This document shows, one piece after another, positions 30,429 to 41,468 of a DNA stretch of 64,000 nucleotides. The notes beneath the pieces are model-generated. The model made no database searches. It was given only the letters and a program-made list of their open reading frames with translations, and had not been told where the DNA came from. The translations under genes were made by a program, and so were the position numbers. Location of the stretch: contig MU006240.1 in the NCBI GenBank assembly GCA_010093685.1, forward strand, positions 702,244-766,243, written 5' to 3'. The DNA is from Ophiobolus disseminans (lineage: Eukaryota > Ascomycota > Dothideomycetes > Pleosporales > Phaeosphaeriaceae). Each line of letters starts with the position of its first letter. Positions within the stretch are counted from its first letter, which is position 1.

Positions 30429-33400
30429 CGTGACGGTGGTATCGTAATCTTCAGTCTCTGTTTCCTCCTACAAGCAATCGCTAATCGGGTCCACCTCAAG
30501 TCGGCGCCGTTCAACGGAACTAGAATAAGTATTAAACGTCGTGTATACACAAAAGCGAACCTCAACCGGAGGAGTAGTGTAATCCAGTCGAAGTTCAACC
30601 CGGCCAGCCAGATACGAAATTAAGAAAAGAGTGTCGCGTCCAGGAGTGGGCGGAGTGGTGTACGGAGAGAGGGACGGAGGTGGAGGACGAACCAAGGCTT
30701 GAAGGAAACCCAGGGTATTAAACAACAAGGCTTGGAGTTATCCGGGCTGCAGGTGCAGATCAGGTGGATCTCGAAAGAGCCGTGCAGTACTGGGAGCAGC
30801 GGCACGCCGTGCTGAAACTACGTTACCCCTGTTCGGAGCGGGCGTGGCTCAAACCCAGAGCCCCGGTGGTTGCTGTATATTTGCTGGAATAAGACGGATG
30901 ACAGTTGGTAAGGGCCAAATGCAGAAAAGCGACAGGCAGCAATGAGGTGCCGCCAAACTTCAATAGGCCTGAGGAGCGGTCGTGAGAGGGCGAGAGTGGT
31001 CGAGGGGTTCGGCCAATGCGTTGGGCGCCAAGTGTATGAAGAGCGTCTCAAACCTGAAGCACGAGGCACTTGACCATGTTCTTCTAGTATGTTGGGTCGT
31101 GTATGTAGAGCCTTGAAAGAGGCAGTTTATCCTCGGGTAATGCGCAGGTGTGCGGCGTAGCGCGCGACAAGTGGTGTTCCTGAATGAGCCTTTTGCGTCG
31201 TGAAATCGTGTAGAACAGCTGCACTAGAGTCGCAATTCTTCTAAACTGTCAGATCGCAATAAGAATGCGATTGCGATCTTGACAGGTGTGCCTTGGCCGT
31301 TGCAACGTTGTTTGGCAGTTGAAAAAGGTCCTGTGGTATGACAGTCGGTCGTGTCCTGATGGGGTAGATTCTGACACAGCGGGGGTTTGCTGAGACGATG
31401 CGCGTTCGAGTTCGGAACGTGGATTCAAGCGAGTACGGGCTGAAGGCAGGACGTGAAGATTCTGCACGAGTAGAACTTATGATGGTGCCAAAAAGATCAA
31501 TGTAACAGGCAGGTGGATAGAGGGCGATCAGCAATACTGGCGAAAGTGAGGAGCTGGGGTGTTGGAGTAGCGTAAGTAGGAAACGGGGTCAGTTGCTAGA
31601 ATACGGCCCCCTGCGCAGCAAGACTTGCAGCGAAGTCTTGCAGCGGAAAGGATTCTGTGCGAGTCGGCCATGGCAATTGATTCGAACCGCCGAGGCGTGC
31701 AGCGAAGACTGAAAACGATGCTCTCAAGCCACAGGACGATGTGGTTGGTAGCACCAAAAGAGCCCATCGGCCTGGGCGGAATCGCAGCAGCCAATGTGAG
31801 CGGGCCGCGAAGCGCTCAGGAACCCCCACAGCGGTCGGGCCCTGGGCTGCACTGTGCTTGCTGCAGGTGTACAAGATCCTGGCTCTATTTTGAGCTCTCT
31901 TCCGCTGAGGCTGGCGGTAGGCCCAAATGTCGACCTCGTGGGTGGAGTGATCACAGTTGAGCACCGTTAGCCTTGCCTTAGGGCTGTGACTCTGCAGGCG
32001 ATCCGCAGAGACAGACGCAGCCGAGAAGGAAGGTTCTTGATTGCAGATAGGCATCCCGGATGGTGTGTGATGGTGGAGTCCAGGCTCTCTCGTGGCAGTT
32101 GGGATGGAAGCCGCATCGGGCATAGGGCTGTGGTAAGATGCTCTTGCCGCAGGACGCCCTCGACTATCGTGCACTTCCACATCGGGTAACAAATATCAGC
32201 ATTACATGTCGGTACTTGTTCGTAGACTTGAACCCCAAACAATGTCAGGCCATTGTTTTCAGAATTCACTCACGGCAACGTCACACACAAGATGCTCCAG
32301 GTCGCCAATCTCAACTGTACACCTTCTTTCCACCATCTCGACCTCCGACACTGGGCTTGCAGAAAGCTTGTCACTCCCGAGGAACTGATACCGAACGAGT
32401 GTCGTACGACATTGTTTGTCTCAACGGCTGTCATGCTGGCGACGGCGCCAAAATGTTCACAATGACGGCATGAAGACATCTGAAGTAAACTTTGTCGTAT
32501 GATGATGTTTGATGGGCAGGCATGACATGCCGACCTGAGGCATGGAGGAGAAACCGGGTCTTAGGCATCCGTGAGGCTGCGGCGAGGGAGTCGCCGTGAC
32601 GGTTGGGGGGTATCGATTCGATGGCAAGAACCGAGACCACGGAATTCCGAGACCACCACTGGGCGATGCTTGAGAAGTTCCAAACTTCACGCGCATGCCT
32701 GAGTGGCAGTGGCAGTGGTGAGGAATTGACTCATTCCACCAACCTCGGCTTGCAGCTATCTGGAAATCAAGACGCCATCGGTGTTTCTTCAGGGAAGAAG
32801 CGGTATGCGATATTGCCCAAGCCTTCAACAATAGCATGCACCCAGGTGGACCTCTCACCATCACCACGTGAGTCCGCATCCGTCGAGCCCGTCGACACTC
32901 TACGCGACACACAGCACCGCCAAGCGGCTCATTGCCAACTCCCATAGGCTGTGTTCCGCCACGACGCCATCCGAATCTCTGGCCGCTGGCTGCATCTTGG
33001 CCAGCCATCTCTCACAGCGCATGCATCAGGCCGGCCGTCCGCCCAATCACATCCCCCACACGCAAAGTGCACCAAAGTGGATCCAGCGGCTACACAAGCC
33101 CCAGTCAGCGCACCCTGGTCTCGCAGCGCACGGGCACCCAGCGCATAAACCATCTCTACAATTGCGGGCACATCCCGCTGTCCTGGCAGAGGTACTGACA
33201 CACCTCACGTATCGAAGCCGCAAAAGAGAAGCCGCACTGCCTGAACGAACGCTACAAGCCTGAGACTCGCCTACGCCTCAGCATCGTCCTTGGAACCACC
33301 AAGGCACACACATTGCGCCTGAACTACAGCTCCTGTTCGGGTCGCTGCGCACTTTACCGCTTTCAACCTCGAAGCTCGAACCGCCCGCCGCCCATCCGGC

Positions 33401-33589
33401 GTGTATAACAAAACCCGCCTGCCCCAGTCCTCACCACTGCTCAACTACTCTTCTGTTGACAGTTGTTGAGGCTACTGGTAGTCGCAAACCTTCTTTTTTT
33501 CGCTTCTTTCTTCGCTTCTCTTTCTTATACGACCGCGGGCTCGGTTTACTGCTCGTATCCTTTCTTTTAATAGGCTTTTGCTTGCAGAT
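30429..33589. other. Long gene-free region upstream of noxA
   Basis: About 3.2 kb with overlapping frames on all strands but none with domain signal or consistent coding character. It contains a strong hairpin at 31246-31285. It is a shared upstream region for two divergent genes, noxA (minus) and the small membrane protein (plus), so long regulatory DNA is plausible. Confidence 0.5.
31246..31285. repeat. Near-perfect inverted repeat (hairpin)
   Basis: Left arm CTGTCAGATCGCAAT, nine-base loop, right arm ATTGCGATCTTGACAG. The arms pair over 15 bases with one bulged base. It lies about 0.8 kb upstream of the noxA start codon, with no gene across it. It could be a protein-binding site, a relic of a mobile element, or a structured RNA. 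Confidence 0.6.
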
Positions 33590-34004
33590 ATGGGCAAGTT
33601 AATCAAGAACCACTGGGCGCGCCTCGTCATTCTCACAGCTGCTGCTTGTAAGTCACCACATTGGAACATGGACAATGAGGATATAGGACTAATAAAGTAT
33701 TGCAGATCAAATAGGCGCAGCGATAGAATGCTTCTTCTGGCCCAAAATCTTCTGGGACTTCTTGACAAAAAACCTCGACTCAGCCGTCACCGGCGCACCC
33801 GTCCTCCAAATCGTAAACCTCCTGCTCGGCATCGTCGCGCTCGCCTGGGAATGGCCACTGCCCCTCCTCGCCGGGACAGGCCTCCACCGCTCCATCGAAG
33901 CCCGCCTCGTCGTCTACCCGCTGTGCGCCCTCTGCGCACTGCTCATCTACCAGGGCACCAACTCCGGCCTGTACTACCTCATCGGCATGGGCGCGTATTT
34001 CTAG
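33590..34004 (+). CDS. Small conserved multi-pass membrane protein, cut short by an in-frame UAG
   Basis: Two exons: 33590-33647 and 33706-34004, with an intron of 58 bases (GTAAGT..GCAG). The product has 118 residues up to UAG at 34002-34004. It begins MGKLIKNHWARLVILTAAA and joins to YQIGAAIECFFWPKIFWDF. Hydrophobic helices follow (LQIVNLLLGIVALAWEWPL, LVVYPLCALCALLIYQG, GLYYLIGMGAYF). I recall this as a conserved fungal family of unknown function (a DUF7727-type protein) with a YFWAYSEGE stretch. Here the Trp position is UAG, and the family-like tail (AYSEGEIVCPEPWTLPKRG) continues in frame to UAG at 34086-34088. The function is unknown, but a membrane location is likely. Confidence 0.75.
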
Positions 34005-34088
34005 GCCTACAGCGAGGGCGAGATTGTTTGTCCCGAGCCCTGGACGCTGCCTAAGAGGGGTAGTACGGCGAGGAAACCGGTGGTGTAG

Positions 34089-35038
34089 AGAGGTTCCTGG
34101 AGATTCTTCTTTCAATATCGATGCAATACTTTATGTACGATGAACACTCGGTCCACGAAGACGGATGTACACCCATCACAATCTAAAATACGAAAACCCA
34201 TATCTACAAAGAGTCCGAGCAGGAGGAATTGAAGGCGTCGAAGCACGAGATCGAGCACGAATCCGAGCATTTCCCATCTATCCGCACTCTACTGTTTTTT
34301 CACGAAGCGAAGCGCCATCATCATACCAAATTTTCCATACCAAACCTCCACACTCAAGAGCTGAGCCACAAACTAAATCCAATGCAAATCCAATCCAATC
34401 CAAATAACCAACCTTTCCTATCTTCTCCCATCCCATCCCATCTCCCATCATCGCATCGTGACATCCCCTTAACTCCGACTCCGATGCACGCCCCGTTTCA
34501 GCCCCACCCCACCGCGCCGCGCCATTCATGCCTCACCCATCGTGCTACACTTGGCGCCTCAGGAAAGTGCGCATTCGTTCTGGAAGGAATAACGTGCGAC
34601 TGTGACATGTTCGACGTGACGTCGGCGGTGCGTGTGACGTGTGGTGACGGGTAGGGATGGGATGGAATGGGATGGAACGACCGTGTTAGTGTAGAGATTC
34701 TGATTTACGCTTGCGGTGGGATGTACGTGTGGGTTGGTTTGTGGGTTTGGGTTTGTTGGGAGTAGTGGTGGTGGTTGTGGTGGAGCTGTGGGTGGACATG
34801 TTAGTATTCGTCGCGACTGGGGTGTGGTGGAAGACAACCAATCTCAGGCAATATTGAAGAAAGTAGATGTCACAGTATATATTCGCCATTGATATGAGAT
34901 AAAGACACCCGAAATGAATCGTCAAGACAATATAAAACTTCTTTCTCGTTACCACAATCCACCCATCCATACAAGCCCTCCACCCCCCTCTCCGCAGAAA
35001 GCACCTCAGCCAAAGAGACGGATAAAAGCAAAGCGCAC
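34089..35038. other. Intergenic region between convergent genes
   Basis: Low-complexity CCAAT/CCCAT-rich stretch at 34380-34450, and a G-rich tract with the reverse pattern at 34649-34675. No gene recognised. Confidence 0.5.
34649..34671 (+). other. G-quadruplex-type motif
   Basis: Four GGG runs with loops of 2, 2 and 7 bases (GGGTAGGGATGGG, then ATGGAATGGG). This meets the usual G4 rule of loops of 1-7. It lies between two convergent genes. Confidence 0.5.
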
Positions 35039-36276
35039 TTACTCCTCAGGCCCCTCGATCAACAACTTAATCCCCTCGCCCTTCTTTACCTTCGCAAACG
35101 CCTGCTCCGCATCGTCAAACTTGACCTTGCCCGTGATGAGCTCCTTGACTGATATCCGTCCGCCAGCAACAAGATCAACGGCAGTCTGGTAGTCGCCGGA
35201 TCCGTATCGGAACGAGCCCTTGACGTTGAGTTCCTTGGTGCACATGGCCATGATGGGGAATGTGATGTCGGGTTTGCCCATGCCGCCCTAAGTGTCCACG
35301 TTAGCAACATGACGACGAAATTCGAGTTGGGAGGACTTACCTGGACATACGTTCCACCCATCCTCAGTGCGTGAATCGCTGTCTGAATGCATGGTTCTGC
35401 GCCACTCGCATCGATGATGACATCCGCACCGAGGCCCAGATCGCACTCCTTGATTAGATTCCGCGCATTCTCTTCCGCACTAACTCTCGCGCTGCTAAAC
35501 TTATCCGTCGCGGCGTACTTGAGTGCAAACTGCAGTCTCTCTTCATTGATGTCCACGGTTACAATCTTCTTCGCACCATACGCTTTCGCAACAGCGCAGC
35601 ACAATAGACCGACAGGTCCAGCACCGAAAACAACAACGCTGTCACCTGGCTTGATGCTTGCCTGACGCGTGATGTGTACAGCCACGGCGGTAGGTTCAAT
35701 GAGCGCGCCCTCTTCCAAACTCATGTTCTCGGGCAACTTGTAGCAGTAATCCTCCGGTAGGGTGTAATACCGCGCGAGGGTACCATCGTACGGTGGTGTC
35801 GCAGCGAATGCCATATCAGGACACAAATTGTATTTCCCATCCTTGCAGCGCACGCAGCGGCGACATGGGACGCCAGGCTCCATGGCAACGCGATCACCCA
35901 CTTTCAATGCCTTGACCTTGTCGCCGACTTTGTGAACAATGCCTGCGGATTCGTGGCCTAGCACCATGGGCGACTCAACGACGAAGTGTCCGATGCGGCC
36001 CTCGACCCAGTAGTGGACGTCTGAGCCGCAGATGCCAGTCCATTTTGGCTTGACGATGACATCGTAGGGGGAGGGTAGTTCAGGAATGGGGCGGTCTTCG
36101 TAGACGACTTTGTTGGGGGCTTGGAGCACGAAAGAGGGGTTCTGGGAGTTGTGTTAGTTCGAATGGAGATCATTACACAGCATTGTTGTGGTGGTGTAAA
36201 CACCGCGAGGCGCGAATGGAGGGGCATGGTGGGGTAGTCGGAGCTCTACCTTCTGGGTAGCTGTCTTGGTCGACAT
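35039..36276 (-). CDS. XYL2: Xylitol dehydrogenase (D-xylulose reductase), zinc MDR family
   Basis: Three exons on the minus strand: 36276-36250, 36141-35341 and 35287-35039, with introns of 108 and 53 bases. The product has 358 residues. Catalytic zinc ligands lie in GICGSDVHYW and GHESAGIV. The structural zinc site is the four-Cys loop CRRCVRCKDGKYNLC. The Rossmann motif GAGPVGLLCCAVAKAYGAKK is followed by VDINEERL, whose Asp indicates NAD+ specificity. The enzyme oxidises xylitol to D-xylulose in the cytosol, in the fungal pentose pathway that uses xylose released by xylanases. A GH10 xylanase gene lies about 20 kb to the right. Sorbitol and L-arabinitol dehydrogenases are close relatives. 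The SDVHYWVEGRIG block fits XYL2 best. Confidence 0.85.
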
Positions 36277-36753
36277 ATTGGCAATAGTCAATTGTACGGT
36301 TGTTGCAAAGTCAAGATTGAAAAGATGTGCTAGGAAAGGAGGGATACTGAGAGGGAGAAGTATGTAGCTCACGCGCAACAGTCGTGGAATTATGACGAAG
36401 CTAACGGTGGGTCCGGAATTGTAGCTCGTCCTGAGCTATCCCGCGGCACGAACCCTTCTAGCGTAGGTTGAAGTCCAGATGCAGGAAATTATCCGGAAAA
36501 TTAGCCGGTCTTTCAGAGAAAAGTCGACACGCTGATAGCTTGGGGTAGATACCGATGTCGCCGAGACGCCATTGTTGTGCGTGACTAACACCGAATGATA
36601 CGTGGGGGTTTCTGGCACATCTAGAGGCGATTGTCCAGGGCCGGTGGATCTAAATTGGGGCCGGCGGTGAACAAGTCTCGATACCCGTGACATTCGTGGA
36701 CGGAAGCCATACTCTGTGTAGCAATGACGCTAAAAGTCCTGTGTATGCCAGCA
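36277..36753. other. Upstream of xylitol dehydrogenase, downstream of the methyltransferase
   Basis: No gene seen. It should hold the xylitol dehydrogenase promoter on the minus strand. Confidence 0.45.
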
Positions 36754-37877
36754 CTACGCACCGGCACCATCTATGGTGCATCGTCCCCAGATTGACCACC
36801 AACAAGTCACAATGGACTCTTCGTCGTCATCGCCGTTCCCTGCGGTTGAGCCCCAGTCGTCGTATCCCTTCTCTTCACCCTGCTCAAGGATACCCAGGCC
36901 GAATTTCATCATCCGATCGCGGAAGGTTGCAATTTCAGGAAGGTACGCGTCGCGGTAAGGGAACTCGACAATGACCCTAGCGTCGCCCTCGTTAGACAGC
37001 CATACCTCTATACTGTCTACAAGCATGTGCGGGTGCTCTGGTGAATACAATGAGTCGGCGGCCAGGATGAGAGGAAACTTGGAAGTAAGCATCTCGGCCT
37101 CGGTGTTCCCCGCAGGAGATGGATTGAGATGACAGACGGTGGGTTGCGTCCAGTCGAGGATACCCGTACGCACAGATCCTCCATTGCGAGCCACCGTATC
37201 AGAATTGGTGTCGGCATTGTGCGCCAGGTTAGAGTTTATGCTCGGCAAGTCCGTCAGGACAACGTCTGCTCCCAGGCCAGCCATTGCCAGACCAACGAGT
37301 CCGGTTCCCGAACCCAGTTCGAGTACTTGTAGCCGCTCCTGCGGTTTCGGCTGAACAAGGTCCATAGTATGAAGACGCTTAGCAAGCAAGTATGAGGCAG
37401 CCCAAGTCTTCAAGCCAAGGTCGTCGCCTGTCAGAGTGGGCTCGTGAATGTCGAGCTCAAAGGAGCCAGAGTGCGAAGGAATTCGAAATTTGCGCGAGAT
37501 AGCGCCCATAGCTGTTCGACCGGACCTCTCGCTGAGTCTGATGCTGGCTTGGTTCCATATCTCTTCTTTTACGTCATCGTCGTCTATCCACCGCAGGCTG
37601 CTGCTCACGATGCTTGTGAGATATCGGGTGACACCCTCTGGGTTCACTTGTACTGGGTGTGCCGGAAGCCCTTGCCCTCCCCTTTCACCCAAATTGACCC
37701 CTTTGTCTTCGGCATTGTTGCGATCCCATGTTGGTGGGGCAGATGTGAGGAGCGTGAGTGTTTGAAGGAGGATTTCGGCGGAGGGTTTTGTGTACAGCTG
37801 AGGCAGGTCAAGCACTAGATGAGGTCAGCACAACGAGGAGATTCACGATAAGTGACTATACCATCTAACGTGGACAT
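36754..37877 (-). CDS. Protein-lysine methyltransferase, EFM2/Rrg1-like
   Basis: Two exons on the minus strand: a tiny first exon 37877-37862 (MSTLD plus one base) and 37814-36754, with an intron of 47 bases. The product has 358 residues. The class I methyltransferase motif I is LELGSGTGLVGLAMAGLGA, preceded by LGLKTWAASYLLAKRL, the usual lead-in of the METTL21/EFM family (Methyltransf_16). LILAADSLYSPEHPHMLVD is the DxxY-like motif that marks protein methyltransferases of this group. The length and N-terminal extension fit Efm2 (elongation factor 2 lysine methylation) and fission-yeast Rrg1. The exact substrate is inference. Confidence 0.8.
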
Positions 37878-38030
37878 GCCGTTGAGTGAGCAGATGTCGA
37901 CTGTTGGCGGTTGAGTCCAGCGCTGAAGGTACTCACAGAAAGTCAGATAGCCCGTGCGCGTTGGAGCTACCGCGGGGCAATTCCGAACTGCGGGATGCTG
38001 CGATACACAACTGTGTCGACTAACCCACCC

Positions 38031-38840
38031 TCAGTCCTTCTTCAATGTGGACTTGAAGCCGTGATATGCTTGCTGCATGTCAAACTCGAATTCGCGAGCC
38101 TGCTCGTCGTCCAGCTTGTCGGCTGCCCTCATTTGATTCAACGTGATGAGCCACTGCACAATCTTACCCTTGCTCTCAAAGTCCTTGTCCGTGACCTTAT
38201 TGACTGCCTGAATAATTTCGACTAGGAGAGGGTGTAGTGTGTCCTTTTCGACAAGTCCAATCTTGATAGCGTCCAGCAGGGTGATGAACGTCTCGGTCGC
38301 ATTGACGACGAGGGTCGCGTCAGCAAAGTCGCCTTGCTGCCCTGAACCGTGTGAGTGCCCTTGTTCTACAGTGGCAGGTATGCCAACGCGCAGGCGCTCG
38401 ATAGCCCGTGGGCATTCCATCTGAAGTCTGATCAGCACGGCACAGGTGGTCTGCCAGAGGGTCACATACATCCCACTCCCTTGCAAATGAGTCTAAGTCA
38501 CCAAAAGCTCGCGCAACTGCTTCATTGGCCAGATTAGACTTGTATTGCTTCAAGAGCCTGCTGCATGTCCCTGTGTAGTCGACTTCGGAGATGGAGTCTT
38601 TCAGATATGCCTTCTCGAGCGCATCCAGTGTGACTATGATGCTGTATATCTCTGCCAAGGAGTCATTCAGGTCGCGTTCGGCGTTTGTCGTGGATAGCTT
38701 GACCTCCTGTGTATGGAGAGTCAGCGCGTGTATCGGGGCGTTGCGTCATGTCGCACCTCGTCAAGATTGATAGTCGCTGATAGAGCAGAGCGTGGGATAT
38801 ACGGCGTAGGCGCGTACGCCAGCTGCCGAGTATTGTACAT
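38031..38840 (-). CDS. VPS28: ESCRT-I subunit Vps28
   Basis: Three exons on the minus strand: 38840-38757, 38706-38470 and 38420-38031, with introns of 50 and 49 bases. The product has 236 residues. The N-terminus MYNTRQLAYAPTPYIP leads to NLDEEVKLSTTNAERD and LAEIYSIIVTLDALEKAYLK, the coiled-coil core that assembles with Vps23 and Vps37. After a linker, the C-terminal four-helix domain covers about residues 140-236 (TFITLLDAIKIGLVEKDTLH). Vps28 acts on endosomes in sorting ubiquitinated membrane proteins into multivesicular bodies and, in fungi, in Rim101/PacC pH signalling. Exon phases are all 0. Confidence 0.94.
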
Positions 38841-39068
38841 CTTGTAGGATAATCTCTCGTTGAGGTGTGGTGTTGTTGATGCCCACGCTTCAGAGAGGCA
38901 TGCGCCGGCCGTGCCTGCCTAAGCGTCGAGCATGTGGGGAAGGCGCGCTGGGACCCTGCAATCTTGGCGCCTCGTAACTTTTTCGAAAGTTACGAAATTT
39001 TGGGCTGCATCTCAGCGCTCGGACAACCACACCCACCTCACCTCCAACAACCCCTCGACTCCCTCAAG

Positions 39069-41468
39069 ATGGCGCAGTCCAAGGCGACCAAGAAGTTCGA
39101 GAAGAACAAGCTGGGCGACGTCCTCAAGGCGCGCAAGAATGTTGCCAAAATCAAGCAGAAGAAGCAGATGGACCTCAAGAAGAAGGAGCGAAAGGCAAGG
39201 GACAATGCAAAAGCCGATGATCTCGAAGAAAAGAGACCGAGTGGGCGAGTGGCCAAGGAGGACAAGTTGGGTGAAATGTCCATGGACCAGTTCTTCGAAG
39301 GTGGATTTCAAGTTCCAGAAATGACCTCGACGTCAACGAAGCCAAAGACTGGCAAGCGCAAACGCACACCACTCGAGAACGGAGACGCGATAGGATCGGA
39401 CACCGAGATGGCTGAAGCAGGCGCCGGCGCAGAAGAATCTGCCTCGGACAGTGATTCAGGCGACGACGCAGAGGCGCATAAAGAACAGCTCGCGGAGCTC
39501 CAGAAAAAACAACCCGAGTTCTACAACTTCCTGAAGGAAAATGACGCGGAGCTCCTGGACTTTGCGGAAAATGCAGACTTGGCAGAGATTGACGATCTGA
39601 GTGTCAGTGAGGACGAGGCAACACCAAGGAAAAAGAAGAAGAACGCGCGAGTCGAGGTTGAAAATGAAGACGAAGACGAAGCCACCACAGGCAACGAGGT
39701 CACAAAGAAGCTCATCAAGAAGTGGAAGTCTTCGATGGAGGCCAACTCATCGCTGCGTGCCATGAGAGAGGTCGTCCTGGCCTTCCGGACAGCCGCGCAC
39801 TTGAACGACGACGAGGGAAAGACGTACAAATACACAATATCGGATCCCGATGGTACGCTCTTCGTCAGTAAGCTTTGGCATAACACAACTGACCATGCGC
39901 AGCGTATCATGAAGTTCTTGTAACTGCTCTGCAGCTAGTGCCAAAGGTGCTGCAACACCACTTGCCCGTGAAGGAGACTGCTAGCGGAAAGATGTACGTT
40001 CGAATCGATTGACACATTTGAAGTAGATATTGACATTCTCAGCCGTGTACCCACCGACTCGAAGAAGTTCCGCACCCTCACACCACTTCTCAAGTCACAC
40101 ACAGTCTCCATACAACATCTGCTCGAGAACCTTTCCGATGCCTCCACCCTGTGCATGACACTCGATGCGTTATCGGACCTACTACCCTACATCTTGTCGT
40201 TCAAAAAGATTGTTCGCGACGTCACAAAGACGGTGTCTTCTGTGTGGGCGGACCCTGCCAACAATGAGGCGACCCGAGTGAGGGCCTTCCTCGTCTTGCG
40301 AAAGCTTCTGATCATATCTGACCCCAGCATCCGTGAAGCTGTCCTGAAACAAGCATACCAAGGTCTCGTCAAGGGTGCGAGGAATACCACGATTCACAAC
40401 ATTCAGGGTATCAATCTCATGATGAACACAGCCTCAGAGCTGTGGGGACTCGACGCTACCGTAGGATACACGACTGGCTTTGCCTTCATTCGACAACTTG
40501 CAATCCACCTACGAACCAGCATCACCAACAAGACAAAGGACTCATACAAGACAGTCTACAATTGGCAGTACGTTCACTCCCTGGACTTCTGGTCGCGCGT
40601 TGTGGCAGAACACTGCGAGTCTCTCCGCGAAGCAGAGGCTGGCAAACCATCGCCACTTCGGCCGCTCATCTACCCAATTGTGCAGATTACCTTGGGTGTG
40701 ATGCGCCTAATCCCGACTGCGCAATACTTCCCTCTCCGATTCCAGCTCATTCGGTCCCTAAACCGAATCTCCAAAGCAACCGCCACATACATCCCGCTCG
40801 CTCCAGCGTTGATAGAAGTTCTCAACTCCGCAGAGATGAAGAAGCAACCGAAGCCGAGCACTCTGAAGGCACTTGACTTCAGCACCGCCATCCGCGCCAC
40901 AAAAGCGTACCTTCGCACGCGCGTCTACCAAGACGGCGTCGGCGAGCAAGTCGTCGAGCTTCTCGCAGAATTCTTCATCCTCTGGACCAAGAATATCGCT
41001 TTCCCCGAACTCGCCCTCCCTGTCGTCGTCATGCTCAAGCGCTGGGTCAAAGCCATGACCAAGAAGACGGGTGGAAACCGCAACGCAAAGCTAAACTCCC
41101 TCATTGCGCTCTTCGTCCAGAAACTCGAAGCAAACGCCCGCTGGATCGAGGAAAAGCGCGCAAAGGTTGACTTCGCGCCCAACAACCGCGCAGGTGTGGA
41201 CAATTTCCTCAAGGAAACCGAGTGGGACAAAACTCCCCTGGGCGCGTATGTCGCCGGCCAGCGCAAATCGAGAGAGCAGAGGCAGAAGATGCTGGAAGAT
41301 GCGCGCAAAACGGACGATAGAAAGCGCAAGGAGGCCGAGAAAGAAGATGCGGCTGAGCCTGTGGAGGAGTTTGAAGAGGAAGATGAGGGTGCGCTGGAAG
41401 AAGACGAGGAACTTGATGGGGATAGTGATGAGGAGATGGAGGATGGTGATAGTGAGGACGACGAGTAG
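39069..41468 (+). CDS. NOC2: Nucleolar complex protein 2 (Noc2), 60S ribosome assembly
   Basis: Three exons: 39069-39852, 39903-39993 and 40043-41468, with introns of 50 and 49 bases. The product has 766 residues. It starts MAQSKATKKFEKNKLGDVLK. A Met 45 codons upstream is open but poorly coding. The N-terminus is Lys-rich, then acidic. The Noc2 core begins around KLIKKWKSSMEANSSLRAMR and continues after splicing (YTISDPDAYHEVLVTALQLV, then GKIRVPTDSKKFRTLTPLL). WKLYN-like helical repeats of the family fill the centre (YNWQYVHSLDFWSRVVAEHC). The tail is a long Glu/Asp run. Noc2 pairs with Noc1 and Noc3 to carry pre-60S particles from nucleolus to nucleoplasm. Confidence 0.95.

Noticed and set aside
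31670..31700. GGTTCGAATC on the minus strand, resembling a tRNA T-loop
   Set aside because: The bases on both sides do not form a T-stem, and no D-arm, anticodon arm or acceptor stem is found at the right distance.
31596..32192. 198-codon minus-strand frame upstream of noxA
   Set aside because: Composition (Arg, Ser, His, Pro) is not protein-like, overlapping frames of similar length exist on the other strand, and no motif is present.
40005..40020. GTTCGAATCG tRNA-like T-loop
   Set aside because: It lies inside a NOC2 intron, with no cloverleaf partners.
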